From Polyangia bacterium (GTDB lineage: Bacteria > Myxococcota_A > Polyangia > Nannocystales > Nannocystaceae): a stretch of DNA of 64,000 bases. Under the pieces are notes generated by a model, which worked only from the letters and a program-made list of their open reading frames with translations, had not been told where the DNA came from and made no database searches. Shown piece after piece: positions 52,529 to 62,296 of this stretch (within the stretch, counting starts at the first letter, position 1; each line of letters begins with the position of its first letter). Made by a program: the position numbers and the translations under genes. The stretch lies in assembly GCA_030429545.1 (NCBI GenBank), contig JAUIFF010000005.1:248001-312000 (forward strand), written 5' to 3'.

Positions 52529-54133
52529 TTACAGGGATTCGAGCGCGTCGCGGATTTCGCTGAGTTCGGCATCACCCGGTGCCGCAGCTTCGGCGGCCGT
52601 CAGGGCTGCAAACGCCTCGTCCTTGGCTTCGGTCGCGTTCTCGGCATTGTCGCGCAGGGCCTTGAGGGCCTCGGCGTAGAGGAACACGGCACGGCCCTTC
52701 AAAAACGCCGGAGAGGCTGCGGCTTCGACATCGCCAAAGGTCAGAGTTTGCTCGATCTTCTTCGCCTCGAACGTGACAGCGTCTTTGTAGCGGACGACAA
52801 CGCCGATCTCGGTGTCGTTGGTCACCAGGTCCGGTGCGCAGGTTTCGATTTGCTGATGGAACACCATCGTGTCGTTGGGTGCGAGGTGTTGTGGCTCGAT
52901 TTCCGTGGGGTCTGAGCTGTACTCCTCGCCGCTAAACCGGGTGATCTCAAAGCCAGGTGGTAGCGAAAGCTCAACTTGGACATCGCGGGCGGCCACGGCC
53001 ATGGTGTTGACAAACTGGGTGTTGAAGATCTTCCAGGCCTCGGCCTCGCTCGGGATGTACACCGAAGCCCCCTTGCCGATGTCGGTGACCGTATCCATCA
53101 AATCGTCGTTGTAGGTCTCTGCGCCCACACCCACGCCGACGAGGTAGATACCATCTTCGTCGTTATTACCTGCATGTGCACCGATAATGTCGGCCTCGGT
53201 CACCCCGGCATTGGCTCCGCCGTCGCTGATCAGGACCACGCGATTGATGCGGTTGGGATCGTAGGACAGGTCGGCAAGGTCATATCCAGCTTTGAGCCCG
53301 CCGTTGAGATCGGTGCCTCCCCCTGGAGTGAGGCTGTTACAGATGTCGAGGAGCTTGGTGTCGTTGGCACCAGCCACGGCATAGCCAGCGAGTTTGATGG
53401 CATTTTCGGTATCCCAACCGACGGCCGAGACAATGTCGCCCTCTTTCAGGCTGGCAGCGATCGCCCGGCAAACTTCCTGCTGCATTTCCATGGGCGAACC
53501 CGACATCGAACCCGACTCGTCGAGCACGAGGGTGAGGTTCATGGGCGGTCGCTCGGCGTTGCTCAGCGACTGGCTGGTGACACCGATCTGCAGGGTAAAG
53601 CCGAGCTGGCCCTCTTCCTCCTGGCGCAGCATCTCGGTTGTCACGGCGAGTTGTCCGGGTTGCGCGGCCGGGTAGTCAAAGGTGTAGTAGTTGAGGAACT
53701 CCCACACGCGGATCGGCACCCAACCGAGGCTGCCGACGCCCTCGAGCAGGGCAGCGCGGGCCTGTACGGGCGAGGACATTGAGTTGGAATCGTCGGGCGA
53801 GAGGTAGAGGACGACATCCATTTGGTCGTCGCACAGGTCTTCGCCACCGGTGGTCGTCGTGTCTTCCTCGGGCGGCATGTCGTCGGGCTCACCCGGATCG
53901 CCAGTTGGTCCCCCTCCAGTTCCGGTCGGGCCTCCGGTTGAGCCCCAGTCGCCCGAACCTTCTCCGGTGCCATAGCCTGAGTCAGAACCCCCATAGTCGG
54001 AGTCGTAGCTGTCTTGGCCCGAGTCTGCCGCCGAACTACAACCGGTAGCGAGGGACACGGCCATTACCAGGCCAGTGAGGGTGTAGATACAACGAGTAAC
54101 GGAGGTTGAAGAGTTGGGGCGGCGGTGCGTCAT
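52529..54133 (-). CDS. vWA-domain lipoprotein (von Willebrand-type, YfbK-like)
   Basis: 534 residues from the ATG at 54133. Signal ending TLTGLVMAVSLATGC. A Gly/Ser/Asp/Tyr linker of about 90 residues leads to SMSSPVQARAALLEGVG and VWEFLNYYTFDYPAAQPGQL, a block typical of YfbK-like vWA proteins. The vWA domain follows with MIDAS motif LVLDESGSMSGSPME, Thr in GGTDLNGGL and Asp in LISDGGANAG, all intact. A C-terminal helical segment (LKALRDNAENATEAKDEAFA) resembles the DUF3520 end. Surface vWA proteins bind ligands through a metal ion; partner unknown. Confidence 0.88.
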   Translation of the reverse strand: MTHRRPNSSTSVTRCIYTLTGLVMAVSLATGCSSAADSGQDSYDSDYGGSDSGYGTGEGSGDWGSTGGPTGTGGGPTGDPGEPDDMPPEEDTTTTGGEDLCDDQMDVVLYLSPDDSNSMSSPVQARAALLEGVGSLGWVPIRVWEFLNYYTFDYPAAQPGQLAVTTEMLRQEEEGQLGFTLQIGVTSQSLSNAERPPMNLTLVLDESGSMSGSPMEMQQEVCRAIAASLKEGDIVSAVGWDTENAIKLAGYAVAGANDTKLLDICNSLTPGGGTDLNGGLKAGYDLADLSYDPNRINRVVLISDGGANAGVTEADIIGAHAGNNDEDGIYLVGVGVGAETYNDDLMDTVTDIGKGASVYIPSEAEAWKIFNTQFVNTMAVAARDVQVELSLPPGFEITRFSGEEYSSDPTEIEPQHLAPNDTMVFHQQIETCAPDLVTNDTEIGVVVRYKDAVTFEAKKIEQTLTFGDVEAAASPAFLKGRAVFLYAEALKALRDNAENATEAKDEAFAALTAAEAAAPGDAELSEIRDALESL

Positions 54134-54425
54134 GATAGGTCTCCCGAGTGCGTAAGCTTGCTGTGTGGTGTTCGCCTGCCCTTGTTGCAAATCGCGGACC
54201 ACAGGAGATCATTGAGAAAATAGTCTGGAACGCCGGTAAGTACAGGGCAGCAACCGCAGCGCCTGACATGGCTAGGGCATGCGCGTCATATCTGACATGA
54301 CATCGCGCGTTGGCTGGGAACTTTGGTCCACGCACCCAATGACGACGCACCTTTGGCGGTTCGCTTTCAAACCTTTATGAGATATCTGGGCTAGTGTCGC
54401 ATCGGTGTTCGGAGTAGGGTGATTT

Positions 54426-54968
54426 GTGCTCGAGACACTGCGAACGATCCTCGCCGACGAGTTGCCCGACCTGTTGGATAGGCCCGAGCTGTGGGGTGAT
54501 ATGCACATCATCTATCACCCGCCCCGGGTGGAACGATTGTGGCTACAACGCGGTGACCAGCGGCTGTTCCTGCATCGGATCTATCCCTGCAAACCAGACC
54601 AGGCGTTGTGGCATCCCCACCCGTGGCCCTCGGCGGTGCGATTGTTGACCGGTCGCTACGAACACGCGATCGCCGGGACAGCTCGTTTTCACGACGAGTC
54701 GGGTTTTGCCCGGCCAACCGCCGCCCTGTCGCGGATGGTGCTGGCCGCCGGTTCTGAGTACGAAATGGTCAACCCGGCGACGTGGCACGTGGTCCGGCCA
54801 CTCGACGCGCCTTCGCTGTCGGTGATGTTGGTCGGCCCGCCCTATCGCCAAGATGCGGGCGAGGTGCCGACAATAGCGAAGCCCGAAGCTCGCCAACCCG
54901 GGCTCACGCCGGCGGTTCGGGACGAGTTGTTTGCCGTGTTTTCACGGATCCTCAAACAAAATGTATAG
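54426..54968 (+). CDS. Cupin-fold hypothetical protein
   Basis: 180 residues from GTG at 54426. The middle has a cupin-like pattern: ALWHPHPWPSAVRLLTGRYE (two His and later Glu), then VLAAGSEYEMVNPATWHVVR with a further His, and PSLSVMLVGPPY. These could form the 3-His/1-Glu metal site of cupins, similar to cysteine dioxygenase-type proteins. No enzyme family is named with confidence. Cytoplasmic. The next gene starts 18 bases after its stop, so they may be co-transcribed. Confidence 0.6.
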   Translation: MLETLRTILADELPDLLDRPELWGDMHIIYHPPRVERLWLQRGDQRLFLHRIYPCKPDQALWHPHPWPSAVRLLTGRYEHAIAGTARFHDESGFARPTAALSRMVLAAGSEYEMVNPATWHVVRPLDAPSLSVMLVGPPYRQDAGEVPTIAKPEARQPGLTPAVRDELFAVFSRILKQNV

Positions 54969-54985
54969 GCATTGATACGTTAGCG

Positions 54986-55465
54986 ATGCGCACTGTTTTC
55001 CCCACGAGTTGGTTGTTCCTTACGATCGCAATGGGCCTCGCTGTGGCCTGTGGAATCTCGGAGTCGCTGTTGCGCGGCCTGTGTGGAGATGGACACTGTC
55101 AACCGTGCGGGTCGACGGTTTGCGTATGTCCCGGAGATAAGCCCTGTGCCCGAGAATGCGGCTCTCCCTGTGAAATGGTGTGCCCCGATACGGGCGACTG
55201 CGACCTGTCCTGTGGGCATGATTGCAAGGTCGAGTGCGCGAGTGCTGGGGTGTGCGCGGTCGAGGTCCGCGGTGGTGGGGAGATCGTGTGTCGCGGGCCC
55301 GGGCCGTGCGGTGTGCTGTGCCATGGCCCCTGTGCGCTCGAATGCGTCGGCGAGACCCCGTGCAACCTTTATTGCGACGAAGATGATGTTTCGGGCCCGC
55401 AGATGTGTGCCGATGGCAAGTTGCGGTGTGGCCCCTGTCCCATGTTGGCGACTTCGCCCGAATAG
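54986..55465 (+). CDS. Cys-rich small lipoprotein
   Basis: 159 residues from the ATG at 54986. Signal MRTVFPTSWLFLTIAMGLAV then AC gives lipobox LAVAC. About 26 Cys follow in repeated patterns (CGDGHCQPCGSTVCVC, CGSPCEMVCPDTGDCDLSC, CKVECASAGVC, CHGPCALEC, CNLYCDEDD). Short strands between them suggest a repeated beta-turn structure (VECASAGVCAVEVRGGGEIV) as in other exported proteins of this lineage. Function unknown. Confidence 0.75.
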   Translation: MRTVFPTSWLFLTIAMGLAVACGISESLLRGLCGDGHCQPCGSTVCVCPGDKPCARECGSPCEMVCPDTGDCDLSCGHDCKVECASAGVCAVEVRGGGEIVCRGPGPCGVLCHGPCALECVGETPCNLYCDEDDVSGPQMCADGKLRCGPCPMLATSPE

Positions 55466-55787
55466 CTCGCACACGCGGTAACCAGCAATTGCGTTTGTCA
55501 GCCCGCCAACCCGCGCTGGCAGGCGAATCTCGCAACGAGGTTGTGACAGCAACAAATCGCTTCGCCACTAAAACCGCGCAAGACATTTGTTTTGCCCGTT
55601 GCCGGGTTATTCACCGGCCGACAGGTATACTCGCGTGACTTTGCGTGACTCGGTACCAGACCCGTGGATGCCTCGGGCCGTTAGGGCCGACGACAACTAC
55701 AGAATCTTCCTGGTCCCGCAAACGGACCAGCAGCAGCGATCCAGCCCCCCATTGTGGGTCGACTGCGTGATTTGAGGAGCACCCCCC
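55466..55787. other. Intergenic region upstream of the VIT/vWA gene
   Basis: 322 bases with no gene supported. Short tandem GTGACTTTGCGTGACTC near 55635-55652 is the only visible structure. It must contain the promoter of the following 1240-residue protein gene. Confidence 0.35.
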
Positions 55788-58700
55788 ATGTCCCCATTGT
55801 CTCGATCGTCCCGAGTGTCCACATCAAAGCGCTTGATGCCGTATTGGAGTGCCCGGCTTGTGTGTCTCGCCGCCGCCCTCACGTTCGGTTGTACAGGCAC
55901 ACATCAGGTTCCCGGCCAGGCTGCGCAACAGCAACAGCAACAACCCGGTCAACCCGTCCAACCTGGGCAGGAAAATCTGCCTCCTGGGACACCTAAGCCG
56001 CTGCCCACAACTCCGTCCTCGGCCCTACCGAGCCAAAGCGTTGCCAGTGCCGTGGTCGAAACCGCCGAGGTAGCACCGTTTTCGCTGACCGCTTCGGATG
56101 GTACGGGCCTGTTTTTGCGTGGCCTCAAAGCCCGCGCCGTGGTCGAAGAGCCGCTGGCGTTTACCGAGTTACACCTGACATTTGAAAACCCGTCCGACCG
56201 TACGATCGAAGGCCGGTTTCAAATCGAAATGCCCCCAGGTGCCGCGATTTCGCGGTTTGCCATGAAGATCGGCAATCGCTGGCAGGAGGGTGAGGTCGTC
56301 GAGCGGCAGGCGGCTCGTCGGGCCTACGAAGACTTCTTGCACCGCCGCCAGGACCCGGCGTTGCTCGAGCACGAGGCCGGCAATCAGTTTAGTGCCCGCG
56401 TGTTCCCGATTCCGGCACGCGCCCGCAAGGAGTTGATCATTAGCTATTCGCAGGAGTTGGGCGACTCGGCCGAGCCCTACCGCTTGGAACTACTCGGGCT
56501 GCCGCAACTCGACAACCTCGACGCCCAGGTGATCATCAAAGAACTCGGGCAAAGCCAGGGTGGAACGTCGCTCGGCGGCACGGCAAAAAACCAGCGGATC
56601 ATCGAGCTTCGCAAGCAAAACTTCATGCCCGACCGCGATTTGGTGGTCAACAGCCAAAAACCCGACACGGCCATGGGGTTGCGCCATCAAAACCTCGCGG
56701 TTGCCCGGATCGCCCCGGTTGCCAACCTCCCGGCCGATCCGCTCGATGGCGGTCTGACGGTGTTGTTTGATACCTCGGCCTCGCGCGCCCTCGGGTTTGA
56801 ACGCGAAGTACGGGAACTCGGCGCCCTCGTGCAACAGATCGCCAAGTCGTCGCCCAATGTCGACCTGCGCGTGGTGTGCTTCGATATGGGCCTTCAGGAG
56901 GTCTACCACGGCCCGGTGACCGGGTTTGGCCAGGCCCAACTCGATACCATTTACACCCGGCGTGCGCTCGGTTCTTCAGACCTGGGCCAGGCCCTACTCG
57001 GACTTGTACATGCAGGTTCTTTGGGCCAACGCCTGGTGATCATGTCCGATGGTGTGGCGACTGCCGGCGAAGTTGAGGGCGGTGATTTGGCCAAGGCGGC
57101 CGCTGGCCTCAAGGCCGCGGGTGTGCGTCGGATCGATGCCATTGTCGACGGCGGGATCAAAAACACCGAGTTGCTCGAACAACTCACCCGTGCCGAGGTC
57201 GACCGGGTGGGCGCGGTGATCGATGGTCGACTGCCAGTGGCGACGATTGCCGACAAACTCGGCCGTGCGACCCTCAGCGGCGTTAAAGTATCGGTGCCTG
57301 GCAGTCAGTGGGTCTGGCCGCAAACCCTCGACGGGGTGCAGACCGGCGACGAGTTACTTGTCTATGCAGATTTACCGCCGGGCAAGCCGATGACCATCGA
57401 ACTCGATGGCGCCCAACTGTCGACACCGACGGTGCCGCTGGTCGAGGTCGCCAAGCCTCTGCTCGAGCGCGCCTGGGTCGGTGCTCGCATCAAGCGGTTG
57501 TTGGCCCAGCGTGAGGCGCTGCCCGATGCCGACAAGGACATGCGGGAGGCTCTCAAAAACCAGATCATTACGCTGTCGACCCGGCATCGTGTGCTCAGCC
57601 CATTTACCGCGCTGTTGGTGCTCGAGACCGAATGGGACTATCGCCGCTTCAACATCGATCGCAACGCCCTCGCCGACATTCTCACGGTTGGGCTCGACGG
57701 CATCACGGTGGTCCAACGCAACATTCCCGGGCAGGAGCCGTGGGTGGCAACCCAGCCGATTGTCGACCAACCGACAACGATTGCACGGCGGCGGACTGGC
57801 GGTGAGAACAGCCTCGACGACGCCAAGGGGGCCCCAGCCGACAACGCGGCCCCGGGCATGGTCGGCGGTGCTCCGCCATCTCCAGCCGCAGCCGCACCGG
57901 CAACTGAGGGTCGGTTTGACGAAGCCGATGCCGAGGAGGAGGCCGAGCCGATGGAGGCGTTCGACGGCTTTGCCGAGAAAAAGGCCGAGGCGCCCAAGCG
58001 CAAGGCACGGCCGGCAAAGGCCGACAAGGATCTCGCCCCGAGCCCCGATCCGGAGCCGCTCACCGGGACCACGAAGACGCCAGCTGTCACCGCCTCGGTC
58101 GTGCTCGGGACCGTCAAGGTCAACGGCAACCTCGATAAGTCGGCGGCCAAGCGTTCGATCCGTCGTCGGCTTTCGTCGATCAAGTCCTGCTACGGCACGG
58201 CCCTCGGGCAAAATGCCAGCTTGCAGGGGGAGGCGACTGCAGAGATCAAAGTTCGCCCCGACGGGCGGACCAAGGAGATTACGCTCAAGCAGAGCACCGG
58301 CAACTCGACCTTGGATGATTGTATTGTCAAGGGTCTTCGCCGGGTCAGCTTTGATGCGGCCGAGGGAGAGTCGACGGTTTCGGTCGGGCTCACCCTGCGC
58401 CCGCGCACAGCCTCGCAGATGCGTGCCGATGTCGCCCCGATCCGGCGTCCGCGGCCACGCCCGCAGCCGACACCCGTACCCCCTCCGCCACCGCCCAAGG
58501 TCGTCGCGCCCCCAGTTCCACCGCCGCCTCCTCCGGCTCTGGTGGACACCCGGTGGACGCCCTCGCCCGATGCCAAAAGTCCGTACGAGGGCAAGTACCT
58601 CGCGGTCATGCAGAAGTTGGAAGGTGGCGATGTCAAGCAGGGCTTGGGCATGGCGCTCGAGTGGCGCAACGAGCAGCCCGGCGATGTGTTGGCCCTACTC

Positions 58701-59510
58701 GCGCTCGGCGAAGCCCTCGTGCGCAGCGGAGATGTTGCCACGGCGATTCGCGCCTACGGTTCGCTTATCGACCTGTTCCCCTCGCGAGCAGACATTCGTC
58801 GCTATGCCGGGGCCAGGCTCGAGATGCTCGGGCAAGCCGGCCTACGAGCCGCCGCCGACAGCTATGAAAAGGCCCGGGAGTCGCGGCCCGATCACCCGAG
58901 TAGCCACCGACTTTATGCATATGCATTAGTTCGGTTGGGCGAGTACGAGAAGGCCTTCGACGCCCTCCACGAGGGGGCCAAACGGCGCTATCCGTCGGGC
59001 CGATTTGCCGGTGTCGACCAGATCCTGCGCGAGGACCTCGGGGTTGTGGCGGCGGTCTGGATGGCCAAGGACAGCCAACGCGGTGAAGAAATCCGCCAGC
59101 GCCTGTCGGAAGTCGGGGCCAGCATGGCAACCCAGCCGTCCCTGCGGTTTGTCCTCAACTGGGAGACCGATGCCAACGACGTCGACTTCCACATCCGCGA
59201 CGGGCAGGGTGGGCACGCCTGGTACTCCAACAAAACACTGCCCTCGGGCGGCAGCCTCTACGCCGATGTCACCACCGGCTACGGGCCCGAGTGTTTCGCC
59301 ATCATTGGCAAACCGGCGGCCTATCCCTACACCTTGCAGGCTCACTACTATTCACGCGGGCCGATGGGTTATGGCATGGGCAAGCTGCAAATCATGGAAC
59401 ACGATGGCCAGGGAAATTTATTGTTTGAGGACCGTCCGTTCCTGATTATGAAAGATCGCGCCTACGTCGACCTCGGGACTGTCAAAGGTCCGTTGAAACC
59501 CGCACAGTAG
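55788..59510 (+). CDS. VIT + vWA + AgmX/PglI-like + TPR + DUF2135-like multidomain lipoprotein
   Basis: 1240 residues (ATG at 55836 is an alternative start). Signal ends LAAALTFGC. Domains in order: VIT (about 85-215; LHLTFENPSDRTIEGRFQIE, RRAYEDFLHRRQDPALLEHE); vWA (about 315-490; LTVLFDTSASRALGFERE, with Ser/Asp partly kept; LVIMSDGVATAG); an acidic/Lys linker; an AgmX/PglI C-terminal-type domain (about 765-870; GTVKVNGNLDKSAAKRSIRR, GEATAEIKVRPDGRTKEITL); a Pro-rich stretch; TPR helices (about 940-1085); and a C-terminal DUF2135/YfaP-like domain (FVLNWETDANDVDFHIRDGQ). It is probably a periplasmic or surface scaffold in motility or envelope machinery, given the AgmX/PglI link to gliding. 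Exact role unknown. Confidence 0.8.
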   Translation: MSPLSRSSRVSTSKRLMPYWSARLVCLAAALTFGCTGTHQVPGQAAQQQQQQPGQPVQPGQENLPPGTPKPLPTTPSSALPSQSVASAVVETAEVAPFSLTASDGTGLFLRGLKARAVVEEPLAFTELHLTFENPSDRTIEGRFQIEMPPGAAISRFAMKIGNRWQEGEVVERQAARRAYEDFLHRRQDPALLEHEAGNQFSARVFPIPARARKELIISYSQELGDSAEPYRLELLGLPQLDNLDAQVIIKELGQSQGGTSLGGTAKNQRIIELRKQNFMPDRDLVVNSQKPDTAMGLRHQNLAVARIAPVANLPADPLDGGLTVLFDTSASRALGFEREVRELGALVQQIAKSSPNVDLRVVCFDMGLQEVYHGPVTGFGQAQLDTIYTRRALGSSDLGQALLGLVHAGSLGQRLVIMSDGVATAGEVEGGDLAKAAAGLKAAGVRRIDAIVDGGIKNTELLEQLTRAEVDRVGAVIDGRLPVATIADKLGRATLSGVKVSVPGSQWVWPQTLDGVQTGDELLVYADLPPGKPMTIELDGAQLSTPTVPLVEVAKPLLERAWVGARIKRLLAQREALPDADKDMREALKNQIITLSTRHRVLSPFTALLVLETEWDYRRFNIDRNALADILTVGLDGITVVQRNIPGQEPWVATQPIVDQPTTIARRRTGGENSLDDAKGAPADNAAPGMVGGAPPSPAAAAPATEGRFDEADAEEEAEPMEAFDGFAEKKAEAPKRKARPAKADKDLAPSPDPEPLTGTTKTPAVTASVVLGTVKVNGNLDKSAAKRSIRRRLSSIKSCYGTALGQNASLQGEATAEIKVRPDGRTKEITLKQSTGNSTLDDCIVKGLRRVSFDAAEGESTVSVGLTLRPRTASQMRADVAPIRRPRPRPQPTPVPPPPPPKVVAPPVPPPPPPALVDTRWTPSPDAKSPYEGKYLAVMQKLEGGDVKQGLGMALEWRNEQPGDVLALLALGEALVRSGDVATAIRAYGSLIDLFPSRADIRRYAGARLEMLGQAGLRAAADSYEKARESRPDHPSSHRLYAYALVRLGEYEKAFDALHEGAKRRYPSGRFAGVDQILREDLGVVAAVWMAKDSQRGEEIRQRLSEVGASMATQPSLRFVLNWETDANDVDFHIRDGQGGHAWYSNKTLPSGGSLYADVTTGYGPECFAIIGKPAAYPYTLQAHYYSRGPMGYGMGKLQIMEHDGQGNLLFEDRPFLIMKDRAYVDLGTVKGPLKPAQ

Positions 59511-59763
59511 AGCCGGGAACCATGGGCATCGCCGCTCGCTCCTTCACCGGGGTAGCGGCGATTGCCAATTGGCGGCCAGAAGTATCGATCGTTGTACAAT
59601 CGACGTTTGTGCGCAGTTTAAGCGTTCTCATGGTGAATAGTTGCGGATGGGGAAGGGTAGCCAGGCATCGTCCAAGTAGGAGAAAATCGACTGGGCGTTT
59701 AATCGAAATGCCGTGGCGTTACACTACACTGTAGCAGTATGACGAAGCTTATTGGGAGCACCT

Positions 59764-60936
59764 ATGCCTGATATCGCCACCTCACCCCGCCTCTTACAAA
59801 GTCATTTACTCAATCACAAAGGGTTGGCCAAAGTCGTATTTGACCTTGGCAGCCTAAAAAAGTGCACTCTTGGGGGGTCGACCGCAACGGTCGCGCGTGC
59901 GTTTGTACAGTTGGGCTATAGTGGATTGCTCGGCCGTGGTTTTGACCGGCACATGGCACAGATTGTACGTACATTTCAGGCATCCCACGGGCTGCCCGCA
60001 AGCGGTGAGGTCGATGCCCGGACGCTGCAAACCCTCGACGCGGCGCTGGTGCAGCAGGCCAGTATCGTCGAAGCCCTTGTTGATGTGTTGGCACATGAGC
60101 CCCACACCTCGCCGGCGTATGCCGAGGCGGTTTCGCAATGGCCCGACACGGTGCCGGTATGGGGGCTGTTGCCCACACGGCGAGCCCGGGAGCAGTGGGT
60201 CCGTTTTGTCGCGGCCCACGACGATACCAACACCCGGCCCTACGACGATTTTGACAACCTCTGCACCGGTTTTGCTGCCCAGGTCTATGCCCGCTATAGC
60301 TCGCGCAGCCGGCTTGGTGACGCGGCGATTGGGCGCCTGCAAGAGGTCGCCGTACATGCGGGGAAAAAACTGCCAAAGTATCGTGTGCCTGTCTTTATGG
60401 TCATCAACCGAGGCCATGCTTTTAACGCGTTTTTAGTGGACGAGCACAAACCGCGAAACCTCGGGTCGTACATGATCTACGAGCCGCAAAACGATGCGTT
60501 TATCAACGACACCCACCCCTATTGGCAGTTGTATATCGAACGTTTTGGCGCGAGTATTTGCGACCTGGTCGACTTTGAAAACGGGCGAAAGTACAAGTTT
60601 TCAAAGGGCAATGAGTTTATCGTCAACGGCGTGGGGACCATGGTGCGGGTCAGCAACACGCGGGTGGCCAATCTCGCCAAGGATTTTGCGATCGCCGAAT
60701 CGGGGATGATGAACTACAATCACTACGTCAAAATCCCCGGAGGATTGCCGGCGTTTTTGCAGTATCAGGCCATGCAGGTGTGGAAGCTCGACGACGAAGA
60801 TCTACTCGAAGTTGGCAAGCTGTGGATGGGTCGGCCGTTTCGCGAGACCGTGGGTGGGGTGCCCAAACCCATGACCGCCGCGCGGTTCGCCGAGCTCGTT
60901 GGGCGCCCCGCACTTGCGCCCAAACTATCCCAGTAG
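59764..60936 (+). CDS. Protein with a peptidoglycan-binding-like domain
   Basis: About 390 residues from the ATG at 59764. No signal peptide. Residues about 40-95 (ARAFVQLGYSGLLGRGFDRH, IVRTFQASHGLPASGEVDAR then TLQTLD) match the PG_binding_1 repeat fold. The remaining 290 residues include FDNLCTGFAAQVYARYSSRS and VFMVINRGHAFNAFLVDEHK, and an aromatic-rich block (YMIYEPQNDAFINDTHPYWQ). A Cys and two His in the first part of that region might form a Cys/His peptidase site (NlpC-like), but spacing is unclear. It is probably linked to cell-wall or extracellular-envelope chemistry. Confidence 0.6.
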   Translation: MPDIATSPRLLQSHLLNHKGLAKVVFDLGSLKKCTLGGSTATVARAFVQLGYSGLLGRGFDRHMAQIVRTFQASHGLPASGEVDARTLQTLDAALVQQASIVEALVDVLAHEPHTSPAYAEAVSQWPDTVPVWGLLPTRRAREQWVRFVAAHDDTNTRPYDDFDNLCTGFAAQVYARYSSRSRLGDAAIGRLQEVAVHAGKKLPKYRVPVFMVINRGHAFNAFLVDEHKPRNLGSYMIYEPQNDAFINDTHPYWQLYIERFGASICDLVDFENGRKYKFSKGNEFIVNGVGTMVRVSNTRVANLAKDFAIAESGMMNYNHYVKIPGGLPAFLQYQAMQVWKLDDEDLLEVGKLWMGRPFRETVGGVPKPMTAARFAELVGRPALAPKLSQ

Positions 60937-60982
60937 TTGTATGTCCATTTTGAAGGAGCAGCGTCCGTAGGAACACAATGAT

Positions 60983-61139
60983 TGAGAGGGTCCGCTCACC
61001 TCTGTACATACATTATGGAGGGGTAGCCAAGACGAGTCGATACCTCCGTATCGACGATCGCATCTGCCAGTCGCGTGACTTCGATACCTGTACTCGGCTT
61101 GGGTGCCTTTGGTGTACAGGGGTGAACGGACCCTCTCAG
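60983..61139. repeat. 157-bp element with 26-bp terminal inverted repeats
   Basis: The left arm 60983-61008 and right arm 61114-61139 are reverse complements with two mismatches in 26. Between them lie 105 bases that include a small hairpin (CGATAC / GTATCG near 61040-61057). The element fits exactly between the stops of two convergent genes; no target duplication was seen. It may act as a bidirectional terminator, a folded RNA or a MITE-like insertion. Confidence 0.75.
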
Positions 61140-61144
61140 TCGCG

Positions 61145-62296
61145 CTAGAACTCCATGGCGAGCCCGATGAAGAAGGTGCTGTCGCCCAGGCTTATCGACG
61201 ATGCCCGGCCAAAGTTATCGAGTTGCGAAAACTGGTACTCGCCAAAGATATAGGTGTGGTTGATGCCCGTCGCCCGGTCGAGGGTACGGGCCGTGCCGCG
61301 CTCGAGGAAGTCGAGTCGCAACATACCCCCGGCGTTGATCTGGTAGCCCCACACGCCGCCGCGGGCCTTTTGCCCGGCCGAGTTGACTGAAATCGATCCG
61401 TCGCCGCCAGTCGAATACCAAAACGCATAGCCAACCCCACCCTTGGCGTAGGGGACCAGTGGCACGCGGAAGCGGTCGGCGAAGTACTCGAGCCGGTAGA
61501 CCAACTGCAGGGCTAGGGGGAAGGCTGTAAACCGTACACTGTCGGCCTCGCTGCGAATGCTGTCGACATCCTCCGGTAGTTGGCTCGGGTCGTCGACGTC
61601 GATGTACTCGGCAAACAGTGCCTTGGCAGAATCTGTAAATACACTGAACTGAAAACCGAGCGCCAGCGGTCCGATTTGCCCGGGGTTGAGAAATTGCCAC
61701 TCAAACGCCACCGCACCCATCACGGCCTTGCCGGGCGCTTCGGTGGTGATGCCGTAGGTGTCGGTGCTGCCAAAGATCTTGGCGTAGGGCCCAAACTGCC
61801 GGGGGCCGGTGTAGCTGCGGTCGACATCGGGCAGGTAGGGGCCAACCTTGACCTCCACGGCGAACCGCTGGGGCGACTCGTAGGGGTCGCGCTTGACCCG
61901 TTTTTTGCGTTTGGACTTTTTCGACTTGCCGTCGGCGGCGTCGTCTTCGAGATAGCTCGGTCCTTGGCGGCGGGCCGCAGCCTCGGATGGCGGCGGTGGC
62001 GGTTCTTCTTCGGCAAGCTCCTCGGGCTCGGGTGCCCATGGTCTGTCTGGGTCGGGTTCAAATGCCTCGTCGGTCGTTTCGCCCGGGGTTGCGGCGGGGT
62101 CGTCTGGTTGTGCGGGCGGTGGCTCCGGGCTGTCCTCCGGAACATCTTCGGTCGCAGTCTCGCCGGCCGCGGTGTCGTCGGCCGCGGTGTCGTCGGTCGC
62201 GGTGTCGTCGGTAGGCGCGTCCTCGCTTGGACTTGTTGTATCTACAGGTTGTGTGAGGGCCACGGCGGTGACCCACAGGGCGATAGCCGCGTTCAT
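61145..62296 (-). CDS. Outer-membrane beta-barrel protein, MXAN_2562-like
   Basis: 383 residues from the ATG at 62296, which overlaps the stop of the upstream gene (ATGA). Signal MNAAIALWVTAVALTQPVDT is followed by an acidic Thr/Asp/Pro-rich region and a Lys-rich segment (KSKKSKRKKRVKR). The barrel (about 165-383) starts FAVEVKVGPYLPDVDRSYTG, contains FEWQFLNPGQIGPLALGFQF and LVYRLEYFADRFRVPLVPYA followed by KGGVGYAFWY, and ends in IGLAMEF with the terminal Phe of outer-membrane barrels. The combination, and its place next to an MXAN_2561-like protein, matches a conserved myxobacterial pair of unknown function. Confidence 0.8.
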   Translation of the reverse strand: MNAAIALWVTAVALTQPVDTTSPSEDAPTDDTATDDTAADDTAAGETATEDVPEDSPEPPPAQPDDPAATPGETTDEAFEPDPDRPWAPEPEELAEEEPPPPPSEAAARRQGPSYLEDDAADGKSKKSKRKKRVKRDPYESPQRFAVEVKVGPYLPDVDRSYTGPRQFGPYAKIFGSTDTYGITTEAPGKAVMGAVAFEWQFLNPGQIGPLALGFQFSVFTDSAKALFAEYIDVDDPSQLPEDVDSIRSEADSVRFTAFPLALQLVYRLEYFADRFRVPLVPYAKGGVGYAFWYSTGGDGSISVNSAGQKARGGVWGYQINAGGMLRLDFLERGTARTLDRATGINHTYIFGEYQFSQLDNFGRASSISLGDSTFFIGLAMEF

